Source of the DNA: Leptospira koniambonensis
GTDB lineage: Bacteria > Spirochaetota > Leptospiria > Leptospirales > Leptospiraceae
Assembly (NCBI RefSeq): GCF_004769555.1
Contig: NZ_RQFY01000004.1
Location: forward strand, 992,001 to 1,056,000
Direction: 5' to 3'
DNA length: 64,000 nucleotides
The position numbers and the translations under genes are program-made. The notes under the pieces were generated by a model, which saw nothing but the letters and a program-made list of their open reading frames with translations, did no database searches and was not told where the DNA came from. Shown in pieces: positions 1-7,772 of the stretch (position 1 is the first letter of the stretch; every line of letters starts with the position of its first letter).

Positions 1-1
1 T

Positions 2-271
2 TATTTTCCAATGGAAAGACTAAAAATTTCCTTAGCCGTTATCCAAATTGTATCCATTGATCAAACTGGAAAACCCACCAGAGTAAATTCTTTGGAAAGG
101 ATTAGGGGAGACGAAAGAACAACCGGGGTAGAATCTCATAATGTATCAGATCAATTTTCCGAAGTGGTTCTGACCTCGCTTGGATTTCCAAATGGTGTAA
201 CTGTAAACGATCTGATTGGAAAACCTTTGGTAGAAACCCAAACTCTCATCGCTACCGAATATATATTTTAG
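2..271 (+). CDS. C-terminal part of an unrecognised protein, cut by the window edge
   Basis: The frame is open to the left edge of the window, so the Met at base 11 may be internal and the gene probably begins upstream. The visible 89 residues carry alternating hydrophobic strands and end in Ile-Phe, which would suit a beta-rich envelope protein, but I do not recognise the family. It stops 6 bases before the di-heme peroxidase gene, so the two are probably co-transcribed and may work together in the periplasm. No function is assigned. Confidence 0.5.
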   Translation, partial: YFPMERLKISLAVIQIVSIDQTGKPTRVNSLERIRGDERTTGVESHNVSDQFSEVVLTSLGFPNGVTVNDLIGKPLVETQTLIATEYIF

Positions 272-277
272 AAAAAG

Positions 278-1672
278 ATGAAACGTTTAGGAAATATCAG
301 CAATTATATTTTATTCTTCTTAGCTGCTTTTTGTACAGTTTGCAGTCCTAAACTTTCTGCTTCTGCCGATGGATTGGCGGTGTTCGCATTTTTGGATTTG
401 GAAACAGAAGATGATCGTTTGAGAAGAGTCCTTGCCTCAAACCAGGTTGGACCTTTGGATAAACACGAATCTCCTTCTGCTGCTGTTCTAAAATTAGGAG
501 AAGCATTATTTTTTGATAAAATACTCTCAGGAAATAAAAACATTTCCTGCGCCACTTGTCATAACCCAGGACTTGTTTCAGGAGACACACTTTCATTATC
601 TATTGGAGAAGGCGGGGCAGGCTCCGGGCCAACTAGAAGTCTGAATACTGGAGTGTTTATCCATAGAAATTCTATGGAATTGCATAATCGTTCTTCTTTG
701 GAATGGAAAAGTTTTTTCTGGGACGGAAGAATATCTATAGATGAGAATTCAAATTTCGTTTCTCCATCTGGAGTCGTTTTACCCTCTTCTGGTCTCAAAA
801 GTTTATTAGCCGCTCAGGCAATGATCCCAGTCCTTTCTAGAACAGAAATGCTTGGACAAAGTGGAAGCAATTCTCTCGCTAATATTTCCGATTCAAATCC
901 CCAAGCAATTTGGAATGGTCTCTTACAAAGATTATTGGATATTCCTGAATATGTGAACTTATTCCAAGACGCATATCCCGAGATAGATGTTTCTGAATTA
1001 GGTTTTGAAGACGCTTCTAACGCGTTAGGAGATTTTACAGGTCATCTTTGGGATACTACAGATTCAGGTAATTGGGATCTCTCTCCGTGGAATCGATATT
1101 TAGACGGAGATAATAGTGCCTTGAATAGCAAAGCTAAATCAGGCGCATTCTTATTTTATGGAAAGGCAGGATGTTCTAGATGCCATTCAGGTTCTTTGAT
1201 GACTGACCAAAAATTTCATAATTTGGCAATTCCACAATTTGGTCCTGGGTTTGGGGCAGATTCTCCTTTAGACAAAGGAAGATTCGGAGTGAGTGGAAAT
1301 ACAAACGATACATTTGCATTTAGGACTCCTTCTTTGAGAGAAGTTTCATATACTTCTCCTTATTTTCATAATGGAGCCTATACTTCGTTACGAGATGTGA
1401 TCCGTCACCATTTAAGGCCTAGAGATTTTCTTTTAAATTATGATCCGAATAATATCCCGACGGATCTAAGAAGTTCTTATTTATCTAGTTCTACGGTAAA
1501 AAATGAAATTTTAGCGACTTTAGATCCATTATTAAATGTGAATATAGTACTTTCAGAAGATGAAATGGACCAGTTGCTTGAATTTTTGAGTGCACTTTCT
1601 TCACCCACTACTTTGAGTCTGGGCAATAAAATTCCTGCAACTGTTCCAAGTGGATTATCTGTCAGCGACTGA
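278..1672 (+). CDS. Di-heme cytochrome c peroxidase / MauG-family protein
   Basis: A 464-residue exported protein with a hydrophobic N-terminus (about residues 8-24) and two c-type heme sites, CATCH at 91-95 and CSRCH at 299-303. The spacing of about 200 residues between the hemes is typical of bacterial di-heme peroxidases and MauG relatives, which reduce H2O2 or oxidise protein side chains in the periplasm using electrons from a small cytochrome. It is longer than the classical enzyme (about 320-350 residues after processing), with an insertion between the hemes. The substrate cannot be read from sequence. It follows the partial gene by 6 bases and converges on the molybdopterin-fold lipoprotein-like gene with only 2 bases between stops. 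Confidence 0.85.
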   Translation: MKRLGNISNYILFFLAAFCTVCSPKLSASADGLAVFAFLDLETEDDRLRRVLASNQVGPLDKHESPSAAVLKLGEALFFDKILSGNKNISCATCHNPGLVSGDTLSLSIGEGGAGSGPTRSLNTGVFIHRNSMELHNRSSLEWKSFFWDGRISIDENSNFVSPSGVVLPSSGLKSLLAAQAMIPVLSRTEMLGQSGSNSLANISDSNPQAIWNGLLQRLLDIPEYVNLFQDAYPEIDVSELGFEDASNALGDFTGHLWDTTDSGNWDLSPWNRYLDGDNSALNSKAKSGAFLFYGKAGCSRCHSGSLMTDQKFHNLAIPQFGPGFGADSPLDKGRFGVSGNTNDTFAFRTPSLREVSYTSPYFHNGAYTSLRDVIRHHLRPRDFLLNYDPNNIPTDLRSSYLSSSTVKNEILATLDPLLNVNIVLSEDEMDQLLEFLSALSSPTTLSLGNKIPATVPSGLSVSD

Positions 1673-1674
1673 AA

Positions 1675-2910
1675 TTACTCCGCCTTCTTCAAGATAATTG
1701 TATTCAGCCAACTCATCTTACGAGGCCCTAAGTTAATCCCGCCTGCAACATCTCCACCATAAGGTGCAGTATCTTCACTGGAGATAGTAGCAATATAATC
1801 AGTATCACAAACATTACCTGTACCTGAACAAGAAGTATAATCTCCTAAAGAAGCTGGAGGAGTGTAATAATTTCCTCCCAAACCTTTTTTAAATTCAGTG
1901 ATTACGATTACTCCAGGAGAAGGAAGGGATCCACTTCCTGAACCTATGATTGTATTCGAAAGTTCTGCGTAAGAATGAGTGATCCTATATTTGTCAGTAG
2001 CTTCTAAAATAACATAGTAACTTTGGAAATCATTTGGACTTCTTAAAGTTGATTTAGAAAGAACTTCTAGAAGAGAGACACCTTTTCCTAAAATATAATG
2101 TTTACTATTGGAAATAGGGCCGATCGCGCTAAAATCGACAGATGAGAAGTTGGAAACATTTTGAAGATCGGAAATTGAATAATTGAGAGGAGTGATCACA
2201 TCTCCCGTAACACTGAAAGAAGCGGTTGTTCCGGTCCCACTCTGTGTCAGCCATTCGTTGATCACAGTGATCTTAGTTAAAAATTTAACGTATCGAGTTC
2301 CTTGGTTAATATCACCTTTAGAAACGAATGCCATACTTCCTGAATTTGCATCCAGTAGGCCACCATTCTTTTCGTAAGCGATAATCATTTCAGCGCCTAA
2401 GGAAGTTCTCATTAGTTCTGTATAAGAGACTACTGCCTTATAACCGTCCTTTCCCTCTAACACTACTACTGTGGCTCTACCATCTTTACCTTTATCTAGA
2501 GGTTTGAACTTGCCGCCTATATTGATCAGATCTCTTAAAAGAACTCCGTTAAAGCTACTTACTGTTTCGATCAGATTTCCGTTTTTATCTTTGATAGAAA
2601 GATTATTCAGAGTCACCTTTTGAGGAAATTTAGAATCATCTTGTAAGGAAGTCACAGTATATAAACCGGATTCGAAATAAGGAGCCACTGTTAGATCCGT
2701 ATTTCCGCCATTATCGGGGCCTATTAAAGAGAAAGAATTACTATAGAATGTATTATCAGAAGAACGTAAGGCTAAAGCAGCTAGCCCTGATCCGTCAGTC
2801 CCAGAGTTCGGCGAACAAAAAACAATAAGCGAATACGAAACATAAAAGAAGGTTAATTTAAAGAAAATAGATAGGAACCTGCGTTGGGAGAAAAACATAA
2901 AAATTAGCAT
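1675..2910 (-). CDS. Putative lipoprotein with two molybdopterin-oxidoreductase-like domains
   Basis: The 411-residue product has a hydrophobic leader ending near Cys32, a possible but non-standard lipobox (Phe at -1). Two domains of about 150 residues follow. Each has the pattern of the sulfite-oxidase/molybdopterin-binding fold: a segment like GVLLRDLINIGG, then VVLEGKDGYKAVVSYTEL, then a final strand like RYVKFLTKITVI; the second copy has GVSLLEVLSK, YVILEATDKYRI and KMSWLNTIILKK. I do not see the conserved cofactor-binding Cys in a convincing place, so cofactor binding is uncertain. The start is ambiguous: the Met at 2898 is an alternative. The gene diverges from modE and a ModE-type operator sits upstream, which supports a molybdate link. 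Confidence 0.6.
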   Translation of the reverse strand: MLIFMFFSQRRFLSIFFKLTFFYVSYSLIVFCSPNSGTDGSGLAALALRSSDNTFYSNSFSLIGPDNGGNTDLTVAPYFESGLYTVTSLQDDSKFPQKVTLNNLSIKDKNGNLIETVSSFNGVLLRDLINIGGKFKPLDKGKDGRATVVVLEGKDGYKAVVSYTELMRTSLGAEMIIAYEKNGGLLDANSGSMAFVSKGDINQGTRYVKFLTKITVINEWLTQSGTGTTASFSVTGDVITPLNYSISDLQNVSNFSSVDFSAIGPISNSKHYILGKGVSLLEVLSKSTLRSPNDFQSYYVILEATDKYRITHSYAELSNTIIGSGSGSLPSPGVIVITEFKKGLGGNYYTPPASLGDYTSCSGTGNVCDTDYIATISSEDTAPYGGDVAGGINLGPRKMSWLNTIILKKAE

Positions 2911-2935
2911 CCTTGATATTGGTAAGGACTCACTA

Positions 2936-2965
2936 ATTCGCTATATAGTCAACTATATAGCGAAT
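2936..2965. promoter_or_regulatory. ModE operator (ModE box) between the divergent genes
   Basis: A perfect 14-base inverted repeat (ATTCGCTATATAGT and its complement, 2-base spacer). Written as half-sites it is CGCTATATA-N6-TATATAGCG, which fits the enterobacterial ModE consensus (CGnTATATA-N6-TATATAnCG) as I remember it. It lies 26 bases from the lipoprotein-like start and about 105 bases from the modE start, so it could control both. The encoded ModE homologue next to it makes the assignment strong. Confidence 0.87.
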
Positions 2966-3069
2966 GAATAAATTCACATAGTCTTAAAAAATCGGATCTG
3001 TGCTTTCCTTAAGGAAAATTTTTGATACTCCTAAGAGTGGCTTTTTCTTATTATAGAACCGGAGAAAAG

Positions 3070-3867
3070 ATGAAGGATAAGTTACAGATCGATGGGGCTC
3101 TTTGGCTTAAGTCCAACAAAGAAAACAAATTAGGCAGGGAGAAGATAGAGTTACTTCGTGCGATCGAAAAATGCGGATCCATATCGAAGGCAGCAAAAGA
3201 AGTAGGGATTAGTTATAAAACTGCATGGGATTCCATCGACTTGCTAAATAATTTATATAAAGAAATTCTGGTCGAAAAAAGTGTAGGTGGGACCAGCGGT
3301 GGTGGAGCAAAACTCACCGATAAAGCCAAAGAAATGATCCAGCTCTATCAAATAGTTGAAGATGAGCACAGAAAATTTCTAACCAGAATAAGCGAAAGAA
3401 TGGACAACCCGTTCGAACTCTTGAATTTTCTTAACCGTATCTCAATGAAAACCAGTGCAAGAAATCAATTTTATGGAAAGATAAAAACCATCCAAAAGGG
3501 GGCAGTAAATTCTGAGATCATTATCTCTCTAAAAGGAGAACAAGAGATTACTGCAGTCATTACCAATCAAAGTGTGATCAATCTTGGTTTGAAGGTTGGC
3601 AAAGATGTATATGCATTGATCAAAGCTTCTTTTATTTTTCTTTCTAAAGATACAGATCCATCCATTAGTTCAGAAAATAAACTGAATGGAAAAATTTTCT
3701 CCATCATAAAAGGTAGCGTAAACGACGAGATCATTATAGAATTGAATGGTGGAACCAAACTCACATCAATAATCACAAGCCAAGCCACTGAACAGCTTAA
3801 GCTAAAAGAAGAAGAAGAGATCTGTGCATTCTTCAATGCTTCTTCCGTAATTTTAGCTACTGAATAA
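3070..3867 (+). CDS. modE: ModE-type molybdate-responsive transcriptional regulator
   Basis: A 265-residue protein with an N-terminal LysR-like winged helix-turn-helix ([20 protein letters not shown], about residues 35-55, with the TSGGGAKLT wing typical of ModE) followed by two Mop/TOBE repeats that bind molybdate: [19 protein letters not shown] and [19 protein letters not shown]. This is the full E. coli ModE layout. The ATG at 3070 is preferred over one at 3022 because GGAGA stands just before it. It is divergent from the molybdopterin-fold lipoprotein-like gene and probably binds the palindrome between them, controlling that gene and perhaps itself. No modABC transporter is present in the window. 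Confidence 0.92.
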   Translation: MKDKLQIDGALWLKSNKENKLGREKIELLRAIEKCGSISKAAKEVGISYKTAWDSIDLLNNLYKEILVEKSVGGTSGGGAKLTDKAKEMIQLYQIVEDEHRKFLTRISERMDNPFELLNFLNRISMKTSARNQFYGKIKTIQKGAVNSEIIISLKGEQEITAVITNQSVINLGLKVGKDVYALIKASFIFLSKDTDPSISSENKLNGKIFSIIKGSVNDEIIIELNGGTKLTSIITSQATEQLKLKEEEEICAFFNASSVILATE

Positions 3868-3878
3868 TCGATCCACCA

Positions 3879-4424
3879 ATGGCTACAATATTCTCCCATC
3901 CAGCAGTTCCGATCTCAATCTTCTTCCTTTTAGGAAAAAAGAAAATCCCTGGATTACTTGCAGTTTTTGGAATATTCTTCTCTATTCTTCCTGATTTCGA
4001 CGTAGTTGCTTTTAAATTTGGAATTCCATACGAAAGCGATTGGGGTCATCGAGGATTTACTCATTCTATCTTATTTGCATTGGTAATGTCCTGTCTTGTG
4101 GCATTTTTTAGGACCAAACTGAAAGCAAGTTGGCTTACTATCTTTTTATTTCTTTTTGTATCTGCAATCTCTCATGGAGTGTTGGATGCGATGACAACTG
4201 GCGGGTTAGGAGTTGGATTTTTAATTCCTTGGAATTCTGAAAGGACCTTTTTTGAATATAGACCAATTAGAGTTTCTCCCATTGGTCCAAAGAATTTTTT
4301 CACGGAAAGAGGTTGGTTTGTGATCCAGTCGGAACTTTTGTATGTTTGGGCCCCGGCAATTTTGATCTCTATCTTTGGGATTATAACAAGAATGATCTGT
4401 AAAAAGAATAATGCTCTAAACTAA
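3879..4424 (+). CDS. YdjM-family membrane-bound metal-dependent hydrolase
   Basis: A 181-residue inner-membrane protein with about four to five hydrophobic segments. It shows the family signature: an early His (FSHPAVP), LPDFDVV after the first helices, HRGFTHS in the middle and SHGVLDAMT in the next helix; these His and Asp residues are the expected metal ligands. Substrates of the family are mostly unknown. It begins 11 bases after modE and may be read through from it, though no functional link is evident. It converges on the PurA-like gene with 4 bases between them. Confidence 0.8.
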   Translation: MATIFSHPAVPISIFFLLGKKKIPGLLAVFGIFFSILPDFDVVAFKFGIPYESDWGHRGFTHSILFALVMSCLVAFFRTKLKASWLTIFLFLFVSAISHGVLDAMTTGGLGVGFLIPWNSERTFFEYRPIRVSPIGPKNFFTERGWFVIQSELLYVWAPAILISIFGIITRMICKKNNALN

Positions 4425-4428
4425 AGGA

Positions 4429-5823
4429 TTAACTTTTATAATTATCTATTTCACGGATCCCTTTATAAGTATTTCCGTAAGATCCAAAACATATAGGTAA
4501 TTTGGAAATAGACCTAAGCTTATTTAAAAACTCAGTATCATCGAGGATTGGTTTTTTTTCATAAACAGGTTTTACTTTTTCCAAAAATTGTGTGATTCGA
4601 TTTTGTTCTTCCGGATTTCTATTAGGAGTTATTCCTGTAACAGTGAAAGGATCTGCAGCTTTTGTTTGTAAGTAAGCTGATCCTGACTGGTTTTGCTCGC
4701 TCTTATATGTTTTATTCCAAAAGATCGGTATACCTTTTGAAAAAATATCTAAATGACTAACTAGTAGACCGCTCAATTTACCAACACAAGAAAGTGCGTA
4801 TTTAATCAGAATTTCATCTGGGTGACCGCATCTAAATTTTCCTTGCCAACCTTCGTTTGAATTATGTAGTTCCGGAAAATTTAGATTTGGATCTTGAGTG
4901 GGTAAGGGACCATTTCCATGCCTAGTTATATAAGTTCTCAATATTCCAAAATGAAGAATTGGCTCAGGCAATTCCCATTCAATAGAAAGATCATTCAGAT
5001 AATTCGCATGTGTACTACTCCAAGTTGTGTGGGGATGAAAACCAAAATTTTCGTCTAGAAGTATTCCTTGAGCACCTTCGAAAAGACTAGTGGAAGAAGA
5101 ATGTAATTTTTCTGCGATCCTGCTAGAGGTTAAGGTGGTGACTGAACGAGTTACTATTTTGATAATATTTAACCAGTCGTTTGCAATATTTGTATTTTTT
5201 AATACATTATACTCATTCAGAATTATTTCACTTTTATGAACTTCTATTTTGGAAAATTCGGAGAGAAGGTTTTTTCGAATTTCTTCTAACTTATCAAGAA
5301 CTCGAGAAGGCTGATTTAAATCTTCAAAGAATAAAGTGGATTCTGGAAAATTTAAAGAATATTGGACTGTTTCTCCGATTCCAACTCCGCAGGTACCGTG
5401 GGCTTTATCTTCTCTTAAAAGCTCTCTTAGTCTTCCTGCTGCTTGGTGAAAAGGAGTAATAACTCTGCAACGAGGATCTATAAATAAACGATTTAATATA
5501 TCATTTATCCCGAGTCGATTTAGGAATTCTGCTTCTACTAACAAAGCGCCTGGATGGATTAACACCGGACTTGCTAATATAGTTTCTACTTTTGGAACAA
5601 AACTACCGGCACCGAATTGTGAAAATGTATGATGTTGTCCGTTTGGCAATACAACGTTATGTCCTGCTTGCGCACCTCCGTTGAACCTAACGATTGTATC
5701 TGCCTTCCAACGTCTAGTGAGAAAATCAGTGAAGATACCTTTGCCGCAATCGCCAAAACTCAATCCGAGTATGGAAGCAAAGCGGGGCGATCCTTCTTTT
5801 TTTCTCTTTGAGTCATCAATCAA
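4429..5823 (-). CDS. Divergent adenylosuccinate-synthetase-like enzyme
   Basis: The 464 residues follow the adenylosuccinate synthetase (PurA) fold from end to end: GLSFGDCGKG at 20-29 (usual GxxWGDEGKGK), GGAQAGHN at 49-56 (usual GGNNAGH), HGTCGVGIGE, LFEGAQGILLDE, ILRTYITRHGNGPLPT, and a Lys/Arg-Cys-Gly element before the C-terminal lobe. The catalytic Asp and His equivalents are retained, but Glu after Asp is Cys, and the C-terminal nucleotide-binding element SxGPxR is replaced by SYGNTYKG. Ordinary PurA ligates Asp to IMP with GTP; this one may use another nucleotide or amino acid. The start appears to be TTG, overlapping the VWA stop by 8 bases, which implies translational coupling. It is best read as a PurA paralogue serving the upstream VWA/pseudokinase pair. 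Confidence 0.72.
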   Translation of the reverse strand: MIDDSKRKKEGSPRFASILGLSFGDCGKGIFTDFLTRRWKADTIVRFNGGAQAGHNVVLPNGQHHTFSQFGAGSFVPKVETILASPVLIHPGALLVEAEFLNRLGINDILNRLFIDPRCRVITPFHQAAGRLRELLREDKAHGTCGVGIGETVQYSLNFPESTLFFEDLNQPSRVLDKLEEIRKNLLSEFSKIEVHKSEIILNEYNVLKNTNIANDWLNIIKIVTRSVTTLTSSRIAEKLHSSSTSLFEGAQGILLDENFGFHPHTTWSSTHANYLNDLSIEWELPEPILHFGILRTYITRHGNGPLPTQDPNLNFPELHNSNEGWQGKFRCGHPDEILIKYALSCVGKLSGLLVSHLDIFSKGIPIFWNKTYKSEQNQSGSAYLQTKAADPFTVTGITPNRNPEEQNRITQFLEKVKPVYEKKPILDDTEFLNKLRSISKLPICFGSYGNTYKGIREIDNYKS

Positions 5824-6793
5824 ATATCTTACGCCACCAAGATCTTTTATTAGAATCAGATTTGGATGTTTGAACGTTTAAACGATCAACTATTCCTTTA
5901 TCTAATAGGTCAGCATAAGGTTGGATCGCTCTCGCTACAGCGCCTACTCTAGATTTACTCAAACCATCCTTCTGTAGTATTTTTACTACTGAATCGACAT
6001 CGGGGATTGCTTTTTCAGTCAACCCTACAATTGCAGCTGCAACTGTACATGTATCTTCTGGTGATTCCATACAGATTACTTGATCACCTAAAAGTTCACG
6101 CCAACGTTTTTCACAATTATATCTTCTTTGTAAATCTGGGATGAGGAAAAAAAGATGATAGGTTTCTGCTGCGGCAGCGATTACTTCTTCAATGGGTAGA
6201 TCTTCGTCTAAATGATCTCCTACTAAACTTCCTATTTGGTGTCTAGAAACTGTAGGATAAGGCAATTCGTCTCCGGTTAAGAATAGGTAACCTTTTTTCT
6301 TTCGTTTATTCCAACAGTCCAGATCGGTATGTTGTGCAGCGAGATAAAATGCAAGTTCGTAACTTTCTTCTCCGGAACCTCCACCTCCGCCTTCTAAGAA
6401 TGATCTGGTAAGCCATTGGTCCATTAATTCGGCAGTAGATTCAAACTGACCTACTTGCAAAGGTGCACGATCTGAATTTGCATCTCCAATCGCCATAAAT
6501 AATAATTGAGGATCTGCAATGCCACATGAGTTTAATAATTTCATGAAGGTGGGCAATTCCTTCCTTGCGAGCAGATCGGGTATTGCTCCCATCGATCCAG
6601 TGACGTCTAACGCAAAAATTACACTCATAGAATTTGGATGATCTGCGCTGTCTCTAGATTCTCGGACTTTCAGACCTTTTGGATCCATTAGAACGTGAAC
6701 TCCAGTTTGTGTGAAAACTTCCTTTGCAGATCTATGAGCTCGACCGGCAATCAGCGCTTCGTGAGCTGCGTGTGAATAATTTCCATATCCCAT
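5816..6793 (-). CDS. VWA-domain protein with intact MIDAS metal site
   Basis: A 325-residue cytoplasmic protein without signal or membrane segment. A von Willebrand A domain starts near residue 56 (SVIFALDVTGSMG) with the MIDAS residues D63-x-T65-x-S67, a Gly-rich loop GGGGGSGEESYE at 135-146 and LTGDE around 172-176. The first 50 residues contain a His/Arg-rich segment of unknown role; the C-terminal 100 residues are helical. A clear RBS (GGGAGA) precedes ATG. Such VWA proteins usually act as metal-dependent protein-binding scaffolds. It sits between the pseudokinase gene (12-base gap) and the PurA-like gene (8-base overlap), so the three are very likely made together. Confidence 0.85.
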   Translation of the reverse strand: MGYGNYSHAAHEALIAGRAHRSAKEVFTQTGVHVLMDPKGLKVRESRDSADHPNSMSVIFALDVTGSMGAIPDLLARKELPTFMKLLNSCGIADPQLLFMAIGDANSDRAPLQVGQFESTAELMDQWLTRSFLEGGGGGSGEESYELAFYLAAQHTDLDCWNKRKKKGYLFLTGDELPYPTVSRHQIGSLVGDHLDEDLPIEEVIAAAAETYHLFFLIPDLQRRYNCEKRWRELLGDQVICMESPEDTCTVAAAIVGLTEKAIPDVDSVVKILQKDGLSKSRVGAVARAIQPYADLLDKGIVDRLNVQTSKSDSNKRSWWRKIFD

Positions 6794-6805
6794 AATATTC
6801 TCCCT

Positions 6806-7762
6806 TTAATTCGAATAAGGACTGAACGGTATAAATTGAGGAGGGCCGAAAGTTTTTTCAGCAACAATTTTCAATTCTTCGTCAATTCCAATTGCACCTA
6901 ACTTATCACACCAACCCTTATCTTCACAGGCACGTTCGATAAAGGAAGCCAGCGGGTTTGGAACTGACCGGAAGGATTTTTGAGGGTCCTCTTCTCCTTC
7001 TAACAAAACTCGGATAGACCAGGCTGCTTGCTGCAAATCTTTTATTTTATCTTGGGACTTCTTTCCCCGTCTCCATCCAATAACTAGAATGCCATGATCT
7101 CTTGGTTGTACTAGCAAATGACTAGGATTGATTGCATTATGCGTCCAGCCTTGCTCGTGGATATAGCCAAGAAGATCTAATATCCTTCTCCAAATCCAAA
7201 CACCATGTCTAGGTTGGATCCCTTTCTTCTGAAATCTTAATACGTCCGATAAACTTCCCCAATACCCAGGATTTGCTCTGGTGATTACGGCTTCTTTTCC
7301 TTCGTATTCTGGGTTTATTATTTTCCCGAAGGAAACAATTTGAGGAAGTCTTTGGCTAAAATATGCTGAAATAGGAGTATTCTGTTTTTGTAAACTTTCT
7401 AACACAGATACTTCGGAAGAAGCTAAACTTTTTGAAGTTTTGTCCCTCTCAATTTTTATAATGACTCGCTCCATAGCAAGTCCCAACTTTTCTGCAAAAA
7501 AAATATCTGCTCTTTCTCCTCCTCCAAGAGGAAGAAGGATTTTATATTTATTCTTACCTATCGTAAGAGTATTCGGGATTGTGTTAATCGACTTTTCGTA
7601 GAGCTTCCATGCCTCATGAAAATGTTCTGCAAGCACAGCATTTTTACTATAGGTAACTAATACTCCACAATAAGGACAGGCCACGTATCTCCATCGGACC
7701 TGTTTTGGCAAAGCTCCACCGCACTGAGAGCAAAGAAGCGCAGTTATTTCAGCAGTAGACAT
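6806..7762 (-). CDS. Zinc-ribbon protein with an inactive kinase-like domain (pseudokinase)
   Basis: The 318 residues begin with a zinc ribbon (C11-x2-C14 and C29-x2-C32). A protein-kinase fold follows: glycine loop LGGGERADIFFAE near residue 80, a VIIKIE strand carrying the usual Lys, and an AVITRANPGYWGSL hinge. The catalytic loop reads HNAINPSHLLV instead of HRDxKxxNLL, so the Asp is Ala, and the DFG position reads VIGW, so the metal-binding Asp is also gone. It should bind partners or nucleotide rather than phosphorylate. The gene starts 10 bases after the M48 peptidase stop and ends 12 bases before the VWA start. I infer a signalling or adaptor role with the VWA protein. Confidence 0.8.
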   Translation of the reverse strand: MSTAEITALLCSQCGGALPKQVRWRYVACPYCGVLVTYSKNAVLAEHFHEAWKLYEKSINTIPNTLTIGKNKYKILLPLGGGERADIFFAEKLGLAMERVIIKIERDKTSKSLASSEVSVLESLQKQNTPISAYFSQRLPQIVSFGKIINPEYEGKEAVITRANPGYWGSLSDVLRFQKKGIQPRHGVWIWRRILDLLGYIHEQGWTHNAINPSHLLVQPRDHGILVIGWRRGKKSQDKIKDLQQAAWSIRVLLEGEEDPQKSFRSVPNPLASFIERACEDKGWCDKLGAIGIDEELKIVAEKTFGPPQFIPFSPYSN

Positions 7763-7772
7763 TTATTTCTAA

